Of a stretch of DNA of 64,000 nucleotides, positions 33,635 through 43,595 are shown piece after piece. Origin of the DNA: Sphingobium yanoikuyae (lineage in GTDB: Bacteria; Pseudomonadota; Alphaproteobacteria; Sphingomonadales; Sphingomonadaceae). The notes under the pieces were generated by a model that saw only the letters and a program-made list of their open reading frames with translations, was not told the DNA's origin and did not search any database. The stretch is from assembly GCF_034424525.1 (NCBI RefSeq), contig NZ_CP139980.1:172892-236891 (forward strand), in the 5' to 3' direction. The position numbers and the translations under genes were made by a program. The stretch's first letter is position 1. Each line of letters starts with the position of its first letter.

Positions 33635-35131
33635 CTACCTGATATCCTGTTCCACCTGTTGCAGGATCTTGGGCTTTGCCCGGGCCGATTTCAGATTCAG
33701 TGCACGAAATTGTGCCACTAGTCGCGTCGGTTCGATCTCGATGCGGACGTAGCCGCTATGGTTCAGGTCATGAAAGCGGATGTGGGGGTTATTTGCGCGA
33801 ACCTCGCCGAAGCGGCCGGCTGGCGGCGATTGGGCAGCAAGGGCGGAGGTGACGATTTCGGTCGCCACTGGCGGGGTGCCATCCGCCCGATGCAGATCAT
33901 TCAGCCAAAAACTGTGGACGTCGCCGCTTAGAATTAGGGGATTGCGGACATTGGGGCGGGCGAGCTGATCCAGCAGCCGTGAGCGGCCTGCGACATAGCC
34001 GTCCCACTGGTCGCTATAGACAGCGTCACCCCCGCCATCGAGCGCCAGCGGCGCAAAAAACACGCCCTGCGCCAATAAAGTCCAAGGGCGCCGCTCTTGG
34101 GAAAGGCGCTGAGCCAGCCATGCCTCCTGCGCCTGTCCCAGCATGGTCCGATCGGGCGCCAACCGTTCGGCGCAATGATCGAGCCGGACGTTGCGGGCTA
34201 CCGACGGCGCCGCGCATGGCGGGTTGGACCGGAATTGGCGCGTGTCGAGCATGGAAAGCGATGCCAGTTCGCCCCAGTCCACCCCACGATAGAGGCGCGG
34301 GCTGGCCATGGAGCGCCACAGGCTGGGGCGGATCGGCATATGTTCGAAATAGGCCTGATAGGCCGCCGCTCGCCGCGCCGCGAAAATTTCGGGAGGTAGC
34401 CCCTCTCGATTGGCGAGCGCGGCATAATCGTTCAGCACCTCATGATCGTCCCATGTGACGAGCCAGGGCACGCGCCGGTGCGCTTCCTGCAAATCCGGAT
34501 CGGTGCGATAGAGGGCGTAGCGGGCGCGGTACCCATCCAGATCGCGTGGTTCGGGCGCGCCGAAATCGCGGACCTTGGGCTGGTCGGGATAGGATGTTTC
34601 GTAAATATAGTCGCCGACCTGCACGATCAGGTCGGGATCGCCCGCCAGCATGTCGCGATAGGCGCCGAACCATCCCAATTCCCAATGCTGGCAGGATGTG
34701 AGCGCCAGCCGCAACCGGTTGGTGCGGTCCGGCACGGTTGCGGTACGCCCGACCGGGCTGGTCGCGCCAAGCGCATGGAAGCGATAATGATAGGGGCGCC
34801 CCGGTCGTAGTCCGGTCAGTTCGAGATGGATGCTGTGCGCCGCCTCGGGATGCGCGTTCAATGCGCCGGTCCGGACGATGTTGCGAAATCCTTCATCCTC
34901 GGCGACCTCGTAACGGACCGGGATCGATCCGGCCCGAACAGGGTGGGCGTCGGGGCCGACGAGGCGCGTCCACAAAACGAAGCCGTCGCGGGATGGATCG
35001 CCGCTGGCGACGCCGAGCGCAAAGGGGTCGGCCTGCGCAGTGAAGGGTGCGGCGAGCACCCGGAGCGGCGTGGCGCCAAGCGCGACCATGGCGCCCAGCA
35101 CGGCGCGGCGATGCCAGGGAGAGGCTTGCAT
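33635..35131 (-). CDS. phoD: PhoD-family alkaline phosphatase 1
   Basis: 498 aa exported phosphatase. The N-terminus is Tat-like (HRRAVLGAMVALGA) and is followed by a fibronectin-like domain and a metallophosphatase core. Metal ligands appear in VQVGDYIYET, VTWDDHEVLNDYA and LSGDVHSFWL. PhoD enzymes use calcium/iron and cleave phosphomono- and diesters. A Pho box 24 bases upstream of the start suggests control by PhoB under phosphate limitation. It is divergent from an ECF sigma gene. Confidence 0.9.
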   Translation of the reverse strand: MQASPWHRRAVLGAMVALGATPLRVLAAPFTAQADPFALGVASGDPSRDGFVLWTRLVGPDAHPVRAGSIPVRYEVAEDEGFRNIVRTGALNAHPEAAHSIHLELTGLRPGRPYHYRFHALGATSPVGRTATVPDRTNRLRLALTSCQHWELGWFGAYRDMLAGDPDLIVQVGDYIYETSYPDQPKVRDFGAPEPRDLDGYRARYALYRTDPDLQEAHRRVPWLVTWDDHEVLNDYAALANREGLPPEIFAARRAAAYQAYFEHMPIRPSLWRSMASPRLYRGVDWGELASLSMLDTRQFRSNPPCAAPSVARNVRLDHCAERLAPDRTMLGQAQEAWLAQRLSQERRPWTLLAQGVFFAPLALDGGGDAVYSDQWDGYVAGRSRLLDQLARPNVRNPLILSGDVHSFWLNDLHRADGTPPVATEIVTSALAAQSPPAGRFGEVRANNPHIRFHDLNHSGYVRIEIEPTRLVAQFRALNLKSARAKPKILQQVEQDIR

Positions 35132-35154
35132 CGGGCGGCCCTATCGGCGGCGTT

Positions 35155-35171
35155 TGACAGTAATGCGACAG
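35155..35171 (-). promoter_or_regulatory. Pho box upstream of phoD 1
   Basis: On the minus strand the sequence is CTGTCGCATTACTGTCA: two CTGTC half-sites 11 bases apart, as in PhoB sites (consensus CTGTCAT-N4-CTGTCAT). It lies between the divergent phosphatase and sigma-factor genes and could serve both. Confidence 0.7.
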
Positions 35172-35255
35172 CGACCCCCGACGAATGTGGATATTGTCCC
35201 GATATTGTCATGCCGACTGACTAACCGCCCCGCTCATCTGAAGGGGGAAGCCGCC

Positions 35256-35831
35256 GTGACCTGGTTGAGGGATGTAGACCGCTGGTTCATTGATGAGATA
35301 TTGCCGCACCGGGTCGCTTTCCGGCGGCAGGCGGCTCGGCTGGTCCCCACGGCCGAGGCCGAGGATCTGGTGCAGGAGGCCTATGCCCGCGCGATCAATG
35401 CGTCGCATCATCGCGAGATCGTCAATCCCCGCAGCTTCGTCCTCACCATCATCCGCAATCTGGCGCATGAACGTCATCGTCGCGCCACCGTCGTGCGGTT
35501 CGAGCATCTGGCCGATATGGAAGCGATGGAAATTGCCGATAGCGCGCCGGATCAATTTGCAGTGCTATCGGGCAATATGGAGCTGGCACGGCTGATCGCG
35601 CTGATGGAGCAATTGCCGCCACAGGCGCGCGCGGTGGTGAAGATGCGGCGGATCGAAGGATTATTGCCGGGCGATATAGCGGTGCGGATGGGTTTGTCGG
35701 TCTCTACTGTAGAGAAGCATCTTGCCAAAGGGCTGGCCATTCTTGCCTATGCGATGCAGGAAGCGCCACCGCAGGAAGAAAGGGCCCCGTTTTCGCGCTT
35801 ATGGCAACGCCACCGACACCAGAGAAAATGA
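35256..35831 (+). CDS. ECF sigma factor, FecI-like
   Basis: 191 aa. Region 2 has AEDLVQEAYARAI and FVLTIIRNLAHERHR; region 4 has LPPQARAVVKMRRIEGLLPGD and VSTVEKHLAKGL. A FecR-like gene and a TonB receptor with a signalling domain follow, so this is a cell-surface signalling sigma that switches on the receptor when its ligand binds. The GTG start is chosen because GGGGGAAG precedes it and region 2 begins soon after. Confidence 0.88.
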   Translation: MTWLRDVDRWFIDEILPHRVAFRRQAARLVPTAEAEDLVQEAYARAINASHHREIVNPRSFVLTIIRNLAHERHRRATVVRFEHLADMEAMEIADSAPDQFAVLSGNMELARLIALMEQLPPQARAVVKMRRIEGLLPGDIAVRMGLSVSTVEKHLAKGLAILAYAMQEAPPQEERAPFSRLWQRHRHQRK

Positions 35832-36727
35832 TGGAGGAAGCCGCCGGCTGGCTGGCGGCGCTCGATGCAGGCTCGGTCACGCCGCAGGCTTTCGAACAAT
35901 GGCGTGCGGCCGATCCCCGCCATGCCATCGCCTTTGCCCAGGTGGCTCATGCCTTCGAGCAGGTGGAGCGTCTACGCGCGGTCGAGGACCGTCCGGCCGA
36001 ACCGGCGCCCACCGCCATCAACCGCCGTGGGATGTTGCGTGCCGGCGTCTTGGCCGGTGGTGCGTCGGTCGCCGGCGCGCTGCTGGCGGTACGCGCCACT
36101 GCGCGCGAACATGCCAAAACGGCGATAGGTGAACGGCGCGCGCTGGTGCTGGACGATGGCACCCGGATCGAACTTAATACAGGCACGCGGATCAGTTGGC
36201 GGATCGACAAGGGGGAAAGCCGCATCTGGTTGGAGCGTGGCGAGATCGGCCTTACGGTTCCGGCTTCGCTGCGCGGCAAGCTGACATTGGAGGCAGGAAG
36301 CGCACGATTCACACTCGGCACCGGCAGCTTCAATGCGCGACAGCAACCTGAATCCTTCGACTTTCTCGTGCTGAATGGCATGGCCGATAGCGTACGGGGC
36401 GATGGGCTTACAGCAGGGGCGATGGCGCGCGTGATCGGCCAGAACGTGGCTATCGGACCGGCCGACCCGGTAACGCTGGACCGGGCGCGCAGCTGGAAAG
36501 ATGGTCAACTGGTGTTCGAAGGCGAGAGCCTCGACTTCGTCGTGGCCGAATTTAATCGCTATCTCGACCCCAGGATCGTCATCGCCGATCCGGCGCTGTC
36601 GCGCATTCGGCTGGGGGGGCGTTTTACGACCACCAACCCCAATGATCTGCTGACCGCATTGCATGCGTCGTTCGGCATCCGATCGCAGCGCAGCGAAAAT
36701 GGAGCCATTACCCTCACGGCCGGCTGA
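35828..36727 (+). CDS. FecR-like transmembrane anti-sigma regulator
   Basis: 299 aa. A cytoplasmic DUF4880-type N-terminus (AAGWLAALDAGSVTPQAFEQW) is followed by one membrane helix (about 72-92), the FecR domain (RRALVLDDGTRIELNTGT) and a C-terminal domain that contacts the receptor. Met 35828 overlaps the sigma stop as ATGA and is preferred; Met 35801 gives nine more residues. It should hold the sigma factor inactive until the receptor signals. Confidence 0.87.
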   Translation: MMEEAAGWLAALDAGSVTPQAFEQWRAADPRHAIAFAQVAHAFEQVERLRAVEDRPAEPAPTAINRRGMLRAGVLAGGASVAGALLAVRATAREHAKTAIGERRALVLDDGTRIELNTGTRISWRIDKGESRIWLERGEIGLTVPASLRGKLTLEAGSARFTLGTGSFNARQQPESFDFLVLNGMADSVRGDGLTAGAMARVIGQNVAIGPADPVTLDRARSWKDGQLVFEGESLDFVVAEFNRYLDPRIVIADPALSRIRLGGRFTTTNPNDLLTALHASFGIRSQRSENGAITLTAG

Positions 36728-36809
36728 TAATTTTTTTGCAGCTGCGATAGAGGTCGTGCCGCGCCCACCCATCCCATCCTCCGAGAGACGCTTCCATCGG
36801 AGGGCAATA

Positions 36810-39293
36810 ATGAGTTTTCATGTCGTCGCACTACCCTTGATCCTCGCCGCGGCGCCCGCCAGTGCCGCGAGCGATCGCGCTATCGCCTTCAACATCCCGG
36901 CGCAGAATATGGCGACGTCGCTGAACGAGTTCGGTCGGCAGGCCGGCGTGCAGATGGTCTTCCCCTATGACGCCATCGCCGGTCGCCGCTCGATCGCGCT
37001 CAAGGGGCGCTTTTCCCGTGCCGAGGCGCTGCGCCGCCTGATCGCCGGACGAGGCGTGGCCATTTCCTACGAGGGCGCGGCGATGATCTCGCTCGCCGTC
37101 GCCAAGGCGCCGACCGAATTGTCGGCTGCCGAAGCGGGGGCGGGCGTTGCGGGTGGCGGTGACATCATCGTCACCGCGCAAAAGCGGGTCGAAGACCTGT
37201 CGAAAGTACCGCAGGCGATCACCGTCGTTTCGGGCGTGGAAGCGGCAGAACGCAAGATTACCGATTTCGCCAGTCTGGTCGATGAAGTACCGGGCCTGTC
37301 GATCAACTACAGCACGGGCGGCGAAAGCTATGGCCTGCTGACCATCCGCGGGATCGGCGGCGCCGACGACTACAAGCCCAATGGCAGCCCGTCGGTCGCC
37401 CTTCATGTGGACGGCGTCTATCAAAGCTCCAACGCCTATCTCGGCATGCCTCTGTTCGATCTGGAGCGGATCGAGGTGCTGCGTGGGCCGCAGGGCACTC
37501 TCTATGGCCGCAACACCACGGCCGGCGTCGTCAACGCGATCACGCGCGGCGGCCGCGACACGTTCGACGGCTATGCCGATGTGCGTTATGGCAGCTATGA
37601 CAGCCTGCGCGCGGAAGCGGCGATCGGCGGTCCGGTCAGCGACAATATGCGCGTGCGACTGGCAGTGATGACCGATCAGGGCGGCGGCTTCATGAACGGG
37701 AAGGGCGCGGGCGATCTGGCGGGCGCGCAACTGAGCGTCGGCGGCGTGGTCCAGAGACAGGTGCCTGCGATCAACGATCCGGGCGCACGCAAGGGCTTTG
37801 GCGACAAGGATCTGTTTGCCGCGCGCGGTACGGTGGATATCGATTTCGGTCCAGATACCAGTCTGACGCTGAAGGCCTTTGCCAGTCGCGACCGTGGCGA
37901 TGCCCGTCAATATGACCGCATCAGCGCAGCGGAGGACAGCAGTGTTCTCAATGCCGGCGAAGATAAAGACCCCTACAGCTTCTATTCGCGGGCCTATTTT
38001 CAGCAACGGATCGACATCAAAGGCGCGTCCGCACAATTTTCGCACCTGCTGAACGATGCCACCCGCTTCGACATGGTCGCCGGCTGGCAGTCGAGCCAGC
38101 GCAATATCGGCGGCAATGGCGATGGCACGCCCTATCCCCAATATGAATATCTGTTCGATGAAGATCTGAGCCAGGCATCGCTCGAAATGCGCCTGCGCAA
38201 CGAGCAGCAGGGGCGTTTCAACTGGTTGATCGGCGGCTTCTACATGAGCGACAAGATCGACTATCAGAGCCAATGGACCAGCTGGGCCGCGCGGACCATA
38301 TATCATAATGTCCATAATCAGCGCCGCCGTAGCGCCGCGCTGTTCGGTCAGGCTGATTATGAGTTGTTGCCCAAGATCAAGCTGACGCTGGGCCTGCGCT
38401 ATACCAAGGACGATGTGGATTCGCAGGGCCGCAACATCGACGATAACCCTTGGGGCATATCCAATTACGCCACATTTTTCGCGACGACGCCCAATTTTCA
38501 GTGGGACAAGCAGTTCAAGGATGACGACCTGTCCGGCCGTGCTGCCGCGCAGTGGTTCATCACCGACGATTTGAATGTCTTCGCGTCGGTCGCGCGCGGC
38601 TATCGTTCGGGCGGCTTTGATGGCACGTCGATCATGACGCTGGCCGAGACGGAGCCGTTCCAGTCCGAGACGGTCTGGGCTTATGAAGCGGGCGTGCGTT
38701 ATTATAAAGGGCCGATCCGTCTGTCGCTTGACGCCTTCGCCAATGATTTCGACAATCTTCAGGCGACGACGCGCCTCGACAATGACACCAACGGCCGCAC
38801 TAATGTCGGTAAGGCCAAGACCCGCGGCTTCGAAGCCGCACTGGACGTCAACCTGCTGAACAGCGGCGGGCACAAACTCGATTTCGACGCATCGGGCACC
38901 TATCTCTATTCGAAGATCACCGAGTTTAATTCCAACCGCATCGCCGATGTGACCGCGACTGTCGGCGATCCGCTGCCCGGTGCGCCGAAATGGACCGGTC
39001 GGGTCGGCCTCGTCCACAGCTACAGATTCGGTGATGGCTGGGTGCTAAAGAGCCGCGCCAACATCTTCCATCATGGCAAGGAATCGAACCGCCTGAACGC
39101 GGTCGTCGGCAACACCTCGCCGGCTTACACGCTGCTCAATGCCCGGATCGAGCTGGAATCGCCGCATGGCTGGTCGATCTATGCCATGGGCCGAAACATC
39201 ACGGACGAAGTCTATTATCCCGAAATGAACGGCGCGTCGCGTATGGTCGGTGCGCCCGCCACCTATGCGATGGGCGTTCGCATGAGCTTCTAA
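36810..39293 (+). CDS. TonB-dependent receptor with STN signalling domain
   Basis: 827 aa outer-membrane receptor. A signal peptide (1-20) is followed by a secretin/TonB short N-terminal domain (FNIPAQNMATSLNEFGRQAG), a plug (about 130-240, IIVTAQKR and RIEVLRGPQGTLYGRN) and a 22-strand barrel ending in MSF. The STN domain fits the FecI/FecR pair just upstream. GGAGGG precedes the ATG. Substrate is not iron by default: the genes around it encode phosphoesterases, so an organic phosphate or other carbon source is plausible. Confidence 0.88.
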   Translation: MSFHVVALPLILAAAPASAASDRAIAFNIPAQNMATSLNEFGRQAGVQMVFPYDAIAGRRSIALKGRFSRAEALRRLIAGRGVAISYEGAAMISLAVAKAPTELSAAEAGAGVAGGGDIIVTAQKRVEDLSKVPQAITVVSGVEAAERKITDFASLVDEVPGLSINYSTGGESYGLLTIRGIGGADDYKPNGSPSVALHVDGVYQSSNAYLGMPLFDLERIEVLRGPQGTLYGRNTTAGVVNAITRGGRDTFDGYADVRYGSYDSLRAEAAIGGPVSDNMRVRLAVMTDQGGGFMNGKGAGDLAGAQLSVGGVVQRQVPAINDPGARKGFGDKDLFAARGTVDIDFGPDTSLTLKAFASRDRGDARQYDRISAAEDSSVLNAGEDKDPYSFYSRAYFQQRIDIKGASAQFSHLLNDATRFDMVAGWQSSQRNIGGNGDGTPYPQYEYLFDEDLSQASLEMRLRNEQQGRFNWLIGGFYMSDKIDYQSQWTSWAARTIYHNVHNQRRRSAALFGQADYELLPKIKLTLGLRYTKDDVDSQGRNIDDNPWGISNYATFFATTPNFQWDKQFKDDDLSGRAAAQWFITDDLNVFASVARGYRSGGFDGTSIMTLAETEPFQSETVWAYEAGVRYYKGPIRLSLDAFANDFDNLQATTRLDNDTNGRTNVGKAKTRGFEAALDVNLLNSGGHKLDFDASGTYLYSKITEFNSNRIADVTATVGDPLPGAPKWTGRVGLVHSYRFGDGWVLKSRANIFHHGKESNRLNAVVGNTSPAYTLLNARIELESPHGWSIYAMGRNITDEVYYPEMNGASRMVGAPATYAMGVRMSF

Positions 39294-39300
39294 AAACCGG

Positions 39301-39388
39301 CCGAAGGTGGCTCCGCTTATGCGGGGCCTCCAGCCTTCGGGTCGCCCGGTGAGGCGCCATCTGCCAATGCCTTGGCAGGTGGCGCCTT
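39301..39388 (+). terminator. Double hairpin after the signalling receptor gene
   Basis: The first hairpin pairs CCGAAGG (39301-39307) with CCTTCGG (39334-39340). The second pairs AGGCGCCATCTGCCAA (39352-39367) with 39372-39388, one G-T pair, loop TGCC, followed by TTGTCATT. It should end the sigma-fecR-receptor transcript. Confidence 0.7.
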
Positions 39389-40020
39389 GTCATTATGGCG
39401 CATTTGTCCTGACGGGTAGAAGAGATCGGTCGATATCGGCAGCCAAACGGGCCGGAGGTAGCGCTAGGTGACGAGGCGGCTTCATTGCCGACGCCTATCC
39501 ATCACCGTGGCAGCTTCAGATGGCATGGATCACCGCAGGCTGAAAGCGACGAGGATCGTCAGCTCGACGACATCAGGCTCTCGGCGGGAATTGCCGGCAG
39601 GGGCTGGGCACGTATGAGCATATCGAGTGCGGCCTGATCCAGGTCGAAAGATCACGATTCCCCGACGATAGCAGAGGATGGCACCATGCGGACGCGGTTC
39701 ACGCCGAAGCATATATGGGCGGTGCCCTGCTGACGAATTGCACGGGCGCGGGCCGGGTTCCAGATGCACTAGGATCAGGCTTTCCCAATCAGGCCTGACG
39801 TGACTGGAAAGCCGATCGACGTTGGGAGCAACTGCGCGCGCCGGCTCGGGTGGCGCAACCAACGGCTGCAATTCGACCACAAGCGGCGCGAAGATCCGAA
39901 ACTGCGATCGGGCTTGCAGATGGTCAAGAGAAGTGGACTTGCTGTGGCTGGCCAGTCCAGATGGCGATCAAATGACCGGTAGAGGTGAATTTGGAATAGG
40001 CAGTTTTTATTCTCTCTATC
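39389..40020. other. Non-coding stretch, 630 bases
   Basis: Short frames on both strands look like chance openings in GC-rich DNA; codon use and composition are not coding-like and nothing was recognised. It separates two convergent transcription units. Confidence 0.5.
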
Positions 40021-41139
40021 CTAGGAAATCGCACGCCGTCCCAAAGCCGGATCGTCTGTGAAGATCGCATCGACACCCGTTGCAAGATAGCGCTGCATCT
40101 CTGCAATGCTGCCTTCTTCGTTGCGCGCGGAAACGCCTTTGTCGCTGCGAAAATCGGCGGCCAGGAACTGATTTTCCGGGCGGAAGGTCCAGATGCTGAC
40201 GAGAAGGCCCGCCGCATGTGCGGCATCGACGAGCCCCGTGGGTTTTGTCAGGCGCTGATCCTCGTCCACAGGAATGATCATCCGGACATGGGGCGCAAGA
40301 TAATCTGCATAGCTGGCGATTTCGGAAAGACCTGCGGGCGTCAGCATATCGCGATAGAAGCGCTTGTTGCCCGCCGCCTGCACATCGGCCGGCATCTGGG
40401 CCGGGTCGCCGATCAACTGGGCCAGCTGGATGTTGGGATAGGCGCCGATCCTGCCGCGCAACGCGCGTAGATTAGCGACCTCGAACGACTGGATGGCGAA
40501 CGGCGCGCGTTGCAGATAGGCGCTCTTGCCGATGATATCGATCAGCCGCTGCTCCTGTTGCAGGCCGATGCCTGCGAAATAGGTGGAATGCTTGATCTCC
40601 GGGATCAGGCCGATGGTCCGGCCGCGCGCGGCGGATTCGGCCGCCACGAAATCGGCGATTTCCTCCATCGACACGATCTGGAATGCGCCGTCATAGGATT
40701 GGCTTTCGGGCCGTATGGCGCCCAGCCGCTCTTTCGCGCGTAACGTCTTGAGTTCCGCGAAGGTGAAATCCTCCGTGAACCAACCTTCCTGTCGCTCGCC
40801 GTCGATCGTTTTGACCGTCTTGCGCGCGGCAAAATCGGCCCGGGCGGCAACGTCGCTGGTTTCCGCGATATTATTCTCGTGCCGCGCGACCAGCACGCCG
40901 TCCTTCGTAGCGACCAGGTCAGGCTCGACATAGTCGGCCCCGTCTTGGATCGCCTTGGCATAGGCGGCAAGCGTATGTTCTGGGCGCAGCGCCGATGCGC
41001 CGCGATGGGCGATGAGCAGCGGCGGACCCTTGCGACGGGCAGGGGCGGCGATCGCTGCCCCCACATCCGTCGCAAATGCGGCGGTCAGGCCGGCACCCGC
41101 CTGAAGCAGCGAACGGCGGGATACCGACCTGTCCTGCAT
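40021..41139 (-). CDS. glpQ: Glycerophosphodiester phosphodiesterase, Tat-exported
   Basis: 372 aa periplasmic GDPD. The twin-arginine signal (SRRSLLQAGAGL) runs to about residue 35. Active-site motifs are IAHRGASALRPEHTL and VEPDLVATKDGVLVARHE, with later glutamate in LIPEIKHS, the standard triad of the TIM-barrel family. It would release glycerol-3-phosphate from phospholipid head groups. The ATG overlaps the stop of the TonB receptor (TGATG), so the two form a transport-and-hydrolysis pair. Confidence 0.9.
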   Translation of the reverse strand: MQDRSVSRRSLLQAGAGLTAAFATDVGAAIAAPARRKGPPLLIAHRGASALRPEHTLAAYAKAIQDGADYVEPDLVATKDGVLVARHENNIAETSDVAARADFAARKTVKTIDGERQEGWFTEDFTFAELKTLRAKERLGAIRPESQSYDGAFQIVSMEEIADFVAAESAARGRTIGLIPEIKHSTYFAGIGLQQEQRLIDIIGKSAYLQRAPFAIQSFEVANLRALRGRIGAYPNIQLAQLIGDPAQMPADVQAAGNKRFYRDMLTPAGLSEIASYADYLAPHVRMIIPVDEDQRLTKPTGLVDAAHAAGLLVSIWTFRPENQFLAADFRSDKGVSARNEEGSIAEMQRYLATGVDAIFTDDPALGRRAIS

Positions 41140-43595
41140 CAGTAGTTCACCGACAATGTGGCGAACCACTGGCGCGGCGGGATTGGGTAGACATTGTAAT
41201 TGTTGGTGTTCGCACTCGCCTGCACCGTCGATGCACCCGTCGTGTCGAACAGGTTGGTGACGTTCAGGCTGATCTCCGCCTTTTGCAGGCCGACCATGCT
41301 GGCGGGCAGGCGATAAGCGATCCGGGCGCTGGCCTGGAACACCGACTTGACCGATGCATCGTTGGTGAAGGTGGTGACACGGCGGCCGACATAGTCGCCG
41401 ATCATCTGGGCATCGAAATCGCCGAGCGTCAGCGTCGCAACCGTCTTGTTCATCCACTTCGGGCTGACAGGGATCAGCTTGCCGCCGGTGGGCACGACGC
41501 CGCCCACGGTCGCGATGCCGCCGATCCGCGTGCCAGTCGCGGCGCCAGTGATAGTGCTATAGTCGCTGTCGTAGATGGAGCGGTTGTAGGACACGGCGTT
41601 GTAGAGCGAGAAGACCTGCCCGAAGCGCAGCGTCAGCGCCGCGTCGATACCGTCCGTCTTCACGCCGCCGACGTTGAACACGGCGGGTGTGCCGCCGCTG
41701 ATGCCACTGCCGCCGATGCCGCCGATCGCGCCGGGAGGCGTGATGCCAAGCAGGCGATCGCTGAAATCGACATGATAATAGTTCACCTGCGCTTCGATCC
41801 CGGTCAGGAACGAACTGTCGATGGTCCGGCGGCTGCGTAGGCCGATTTCATAGACCCAGGAGGTTTCGGGGCGGCCATTGAACTTCAGATTGTCGAATGC
41901 CGCCTGGCTGCCGCTGCTCCACGGCGTGACGCCGCCGCCGCCATAAGGCTGGAAGTGGCGCAGGTTCTTCTGCACGTTGACATAGACCTGCTCGCTGTCG
42001 GTGAAGTCCCACTTCGCGCCGATCGCGGGCAGGAACCAGCGCTTGGTGTTGATCTCGCCTTCGGGCAGGGCGCTTGCCGAACCAGGCAGCGATCCGATGA
42101 TCGGCTGGACCGGGAAGGTGCCGCTGGCAAATTGCAGGCTGGACTTGAAACCGCCCTGGACCAGCAGGCTGGGCGTGACCTGCCAGCTGTCCTGCACATG
42201 AAGTTGCAGAACATTGGTGCGCATCTCGCTGGCATATTGGGTGAACAGCGGATCATGCGGCGGCAGCGAATAGGGGTTGTAGTCCTGCGGCCGGGTCACA
42301 TTGAGCGCATACCAGTTCCGATAGGCGGCCGAGCTGTTATATTCGTACCACGCACCAAGCTGAATCTGATGGTTGCCCAACGTCGCGTCGATCGAGGACA
42401 GGATGCCGCCGCGATCGATGCGATATTCGGTGGTACGGATCGCATAGCCCGAATTGCCGGTGGCCGTCTTCAGATTCTGGCCGGGGAAATAGAGCGAGAA
42501 CAGGTTGGGCAGGCCCGCGACCGTGATCGGTCCGGCGACGATGCCCGCGCCGTCATTATTATGATAATATACCTGGTTCGACCAGTCGACTTGGTCGGAC
42601 AGATGGGCCTGATATTTGATGTAGCCCAGATAATCGGTCCGGATCGCGGCGCTGTAATAGTTGCGATAATTCTGCGCCTCGGCGGCCGGCACATTGCCGC
42701 TGGCGTTCAGATAAGCGACCGCGCCGGCGAAATCGGGGTAGAAGAAGGGGCGGGTATAGGGCTGATAGGCCTGCGCCGCATTGGTAGGGTTCTTGAAGAC
42801 GGTGGTCGCGTCCTCATTGGGTTCCTGCTTGTCGGAATAGCTGAAATAGGCGGTCAGCTTGCCATTGCTGTCGTCATGGACGAATTTGGCGTTGGCGGCC
42901 CAGCCCTTCTGCTTGCCGCGGAAATCCCAGGCGCGCGCACGATGGCGCAGGACCGAGACATAGCCGCTATTGCCGTCGCCAAACTCGCCGCTGTCGAGGC
43001 GAACGAATGTGCGGGCCGTCCCGTAGCTGCCGAAAGTGTGGTTCAACTGTGCGCCCATCTGCTGGCGCGGATCGCTGGAGAAATTCTCGATCCCGCCGCC
43101 CAGGTTGCTGGTCGACGCGATGCCCAGTTCCGCGGTGCCGGTGGCGACAACGACGCTGCCGACATTTTCGGAGATGATAGCGCGCTGCGGAGAGAGGCCG
43201 TTGAAATTGCCGTAGCTCTGATCGCCCAGCGGCACGCCGTCCAGGGTATGGCCCAACTGCTGAGCGCTGAAGCCATGGATGAAGAGCGAGGCGTTCTGCT
43301 CGTTGTTGCCCCACGGATCGGCAGTCACATACATGACACCCGGCAGGGTCTGGATCGCCTTGAACGGCGCAACGCCCGGCAGGATCTTCTGGATTTCGGT
43401 TGTGGTAATGGCGGTCGCAGAGCGTGTAGCCTTAACACCGGTCACGACGATGGACGTTGCCTCGCCATCGACCTGCGCCGCTTGGTCTGCTGCGGGCGTG
43501 GGCGTCTGCGAAAAAGCGGGCGCGCTTACTACCAGAGCGAGCAGGCCGGCACTGCCTAGCAGGCAGGCGCGCGAACGCGTGTGCAAAATATTCAT
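41139..43595 (-). CDS. TonB-dependent receptor paired with the phosphodiesterase
   Basis: 818 aa. A signal peptide (about 1-29, ending AFSQ) is followed by a TonB box-like segment (TSIVVTGVKATR), a plug (about 60-170) and a barrel ending SVNY. No STN domain. The start at 43595 is chosen because it begins the signal peptide. Translational coupling to the GDPD gene suggests that it imports glycerophosphodiesters or related organophosphates; that is inference from context. Confidence 0.85.
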   Translation of the reverse strand: MNILHTRSRACLLGSAGLLALVVSAPAFSQTPTPAADQAAQVDGEATSIVVTGVKATRSATAITTTEIQKILPGVAPFKAIQTLPGVMYVTADPWGNNEQNASLFIHGFSAQQLGHTLDGVPLGDQSYGNFNGLSPQRAIISENVGSVVVATGTAELGIASTSNLGGGIENFSSDPRQQMGAQLNHTFGSYGTARTFVRLDSGEFGDGNSGYVSVLRHRARAWDFRGKQKGWAANAKFVHDDSNGKLTAYFSYSDKQEPNEDATTVFKNPTNAAQAYQPYTRPFFYPDFAGAVAYLNASGNVPAAEAQNYRNYYSAAIRTDYLGYIKYQAHLSDQVDWSNQVYYHNNDGAGIVAGPITVAGLPNLFSLYFPGQNLKTATGNSGYAIRTTEYRIDRGGILSSIDATLGNHQIQLGAWYEYNSSAAYRNWYALNVTRPQDYNPYSLPPHDPLFTQYASEMRTNVLQLHVQDSWQVTPSLLVQGGFKSSLQFASGTFPVQPIIGSLPGSASALPEGEINTKRWFLPAIGAKWDFTDSEQVYVNVQKNLRHFQPYGGGGVTPWSSGSQAAFDNLKFNGRPETSWVYEIGLRSRRTIDSSFLTGIEAQVNYYHVDFSDRLLGITPPGAIGGIGGSGISGGTPAVFNVGGVKTDGIDAALTLRFGQVFSLYNAVSYNRSIYDSDYSTITGAATGTRIGGIATVGGVVPTGGKLIPVSPKWMNKTVATLTLGDFDAQMIGDYVGRRVTTFTNDASVKSVFQASARIAYRLPASMVGLQKAEISLNVTNLFDTTGASTVQASANTNNYNVYPIPPRQWFATLSVNY

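Noticed and set aside
36831..39017. 728-codon minus-strand frame opposite the signalling receptor
   Set aside because: The plus-strand receptor has complete family motifs; the antisense frame has none.
41955..43559. 534-codon plus-strand frame opposite the GDPD-linked receptor
   Set aside because: Antisense shadow of a clear TonB receptor gene.
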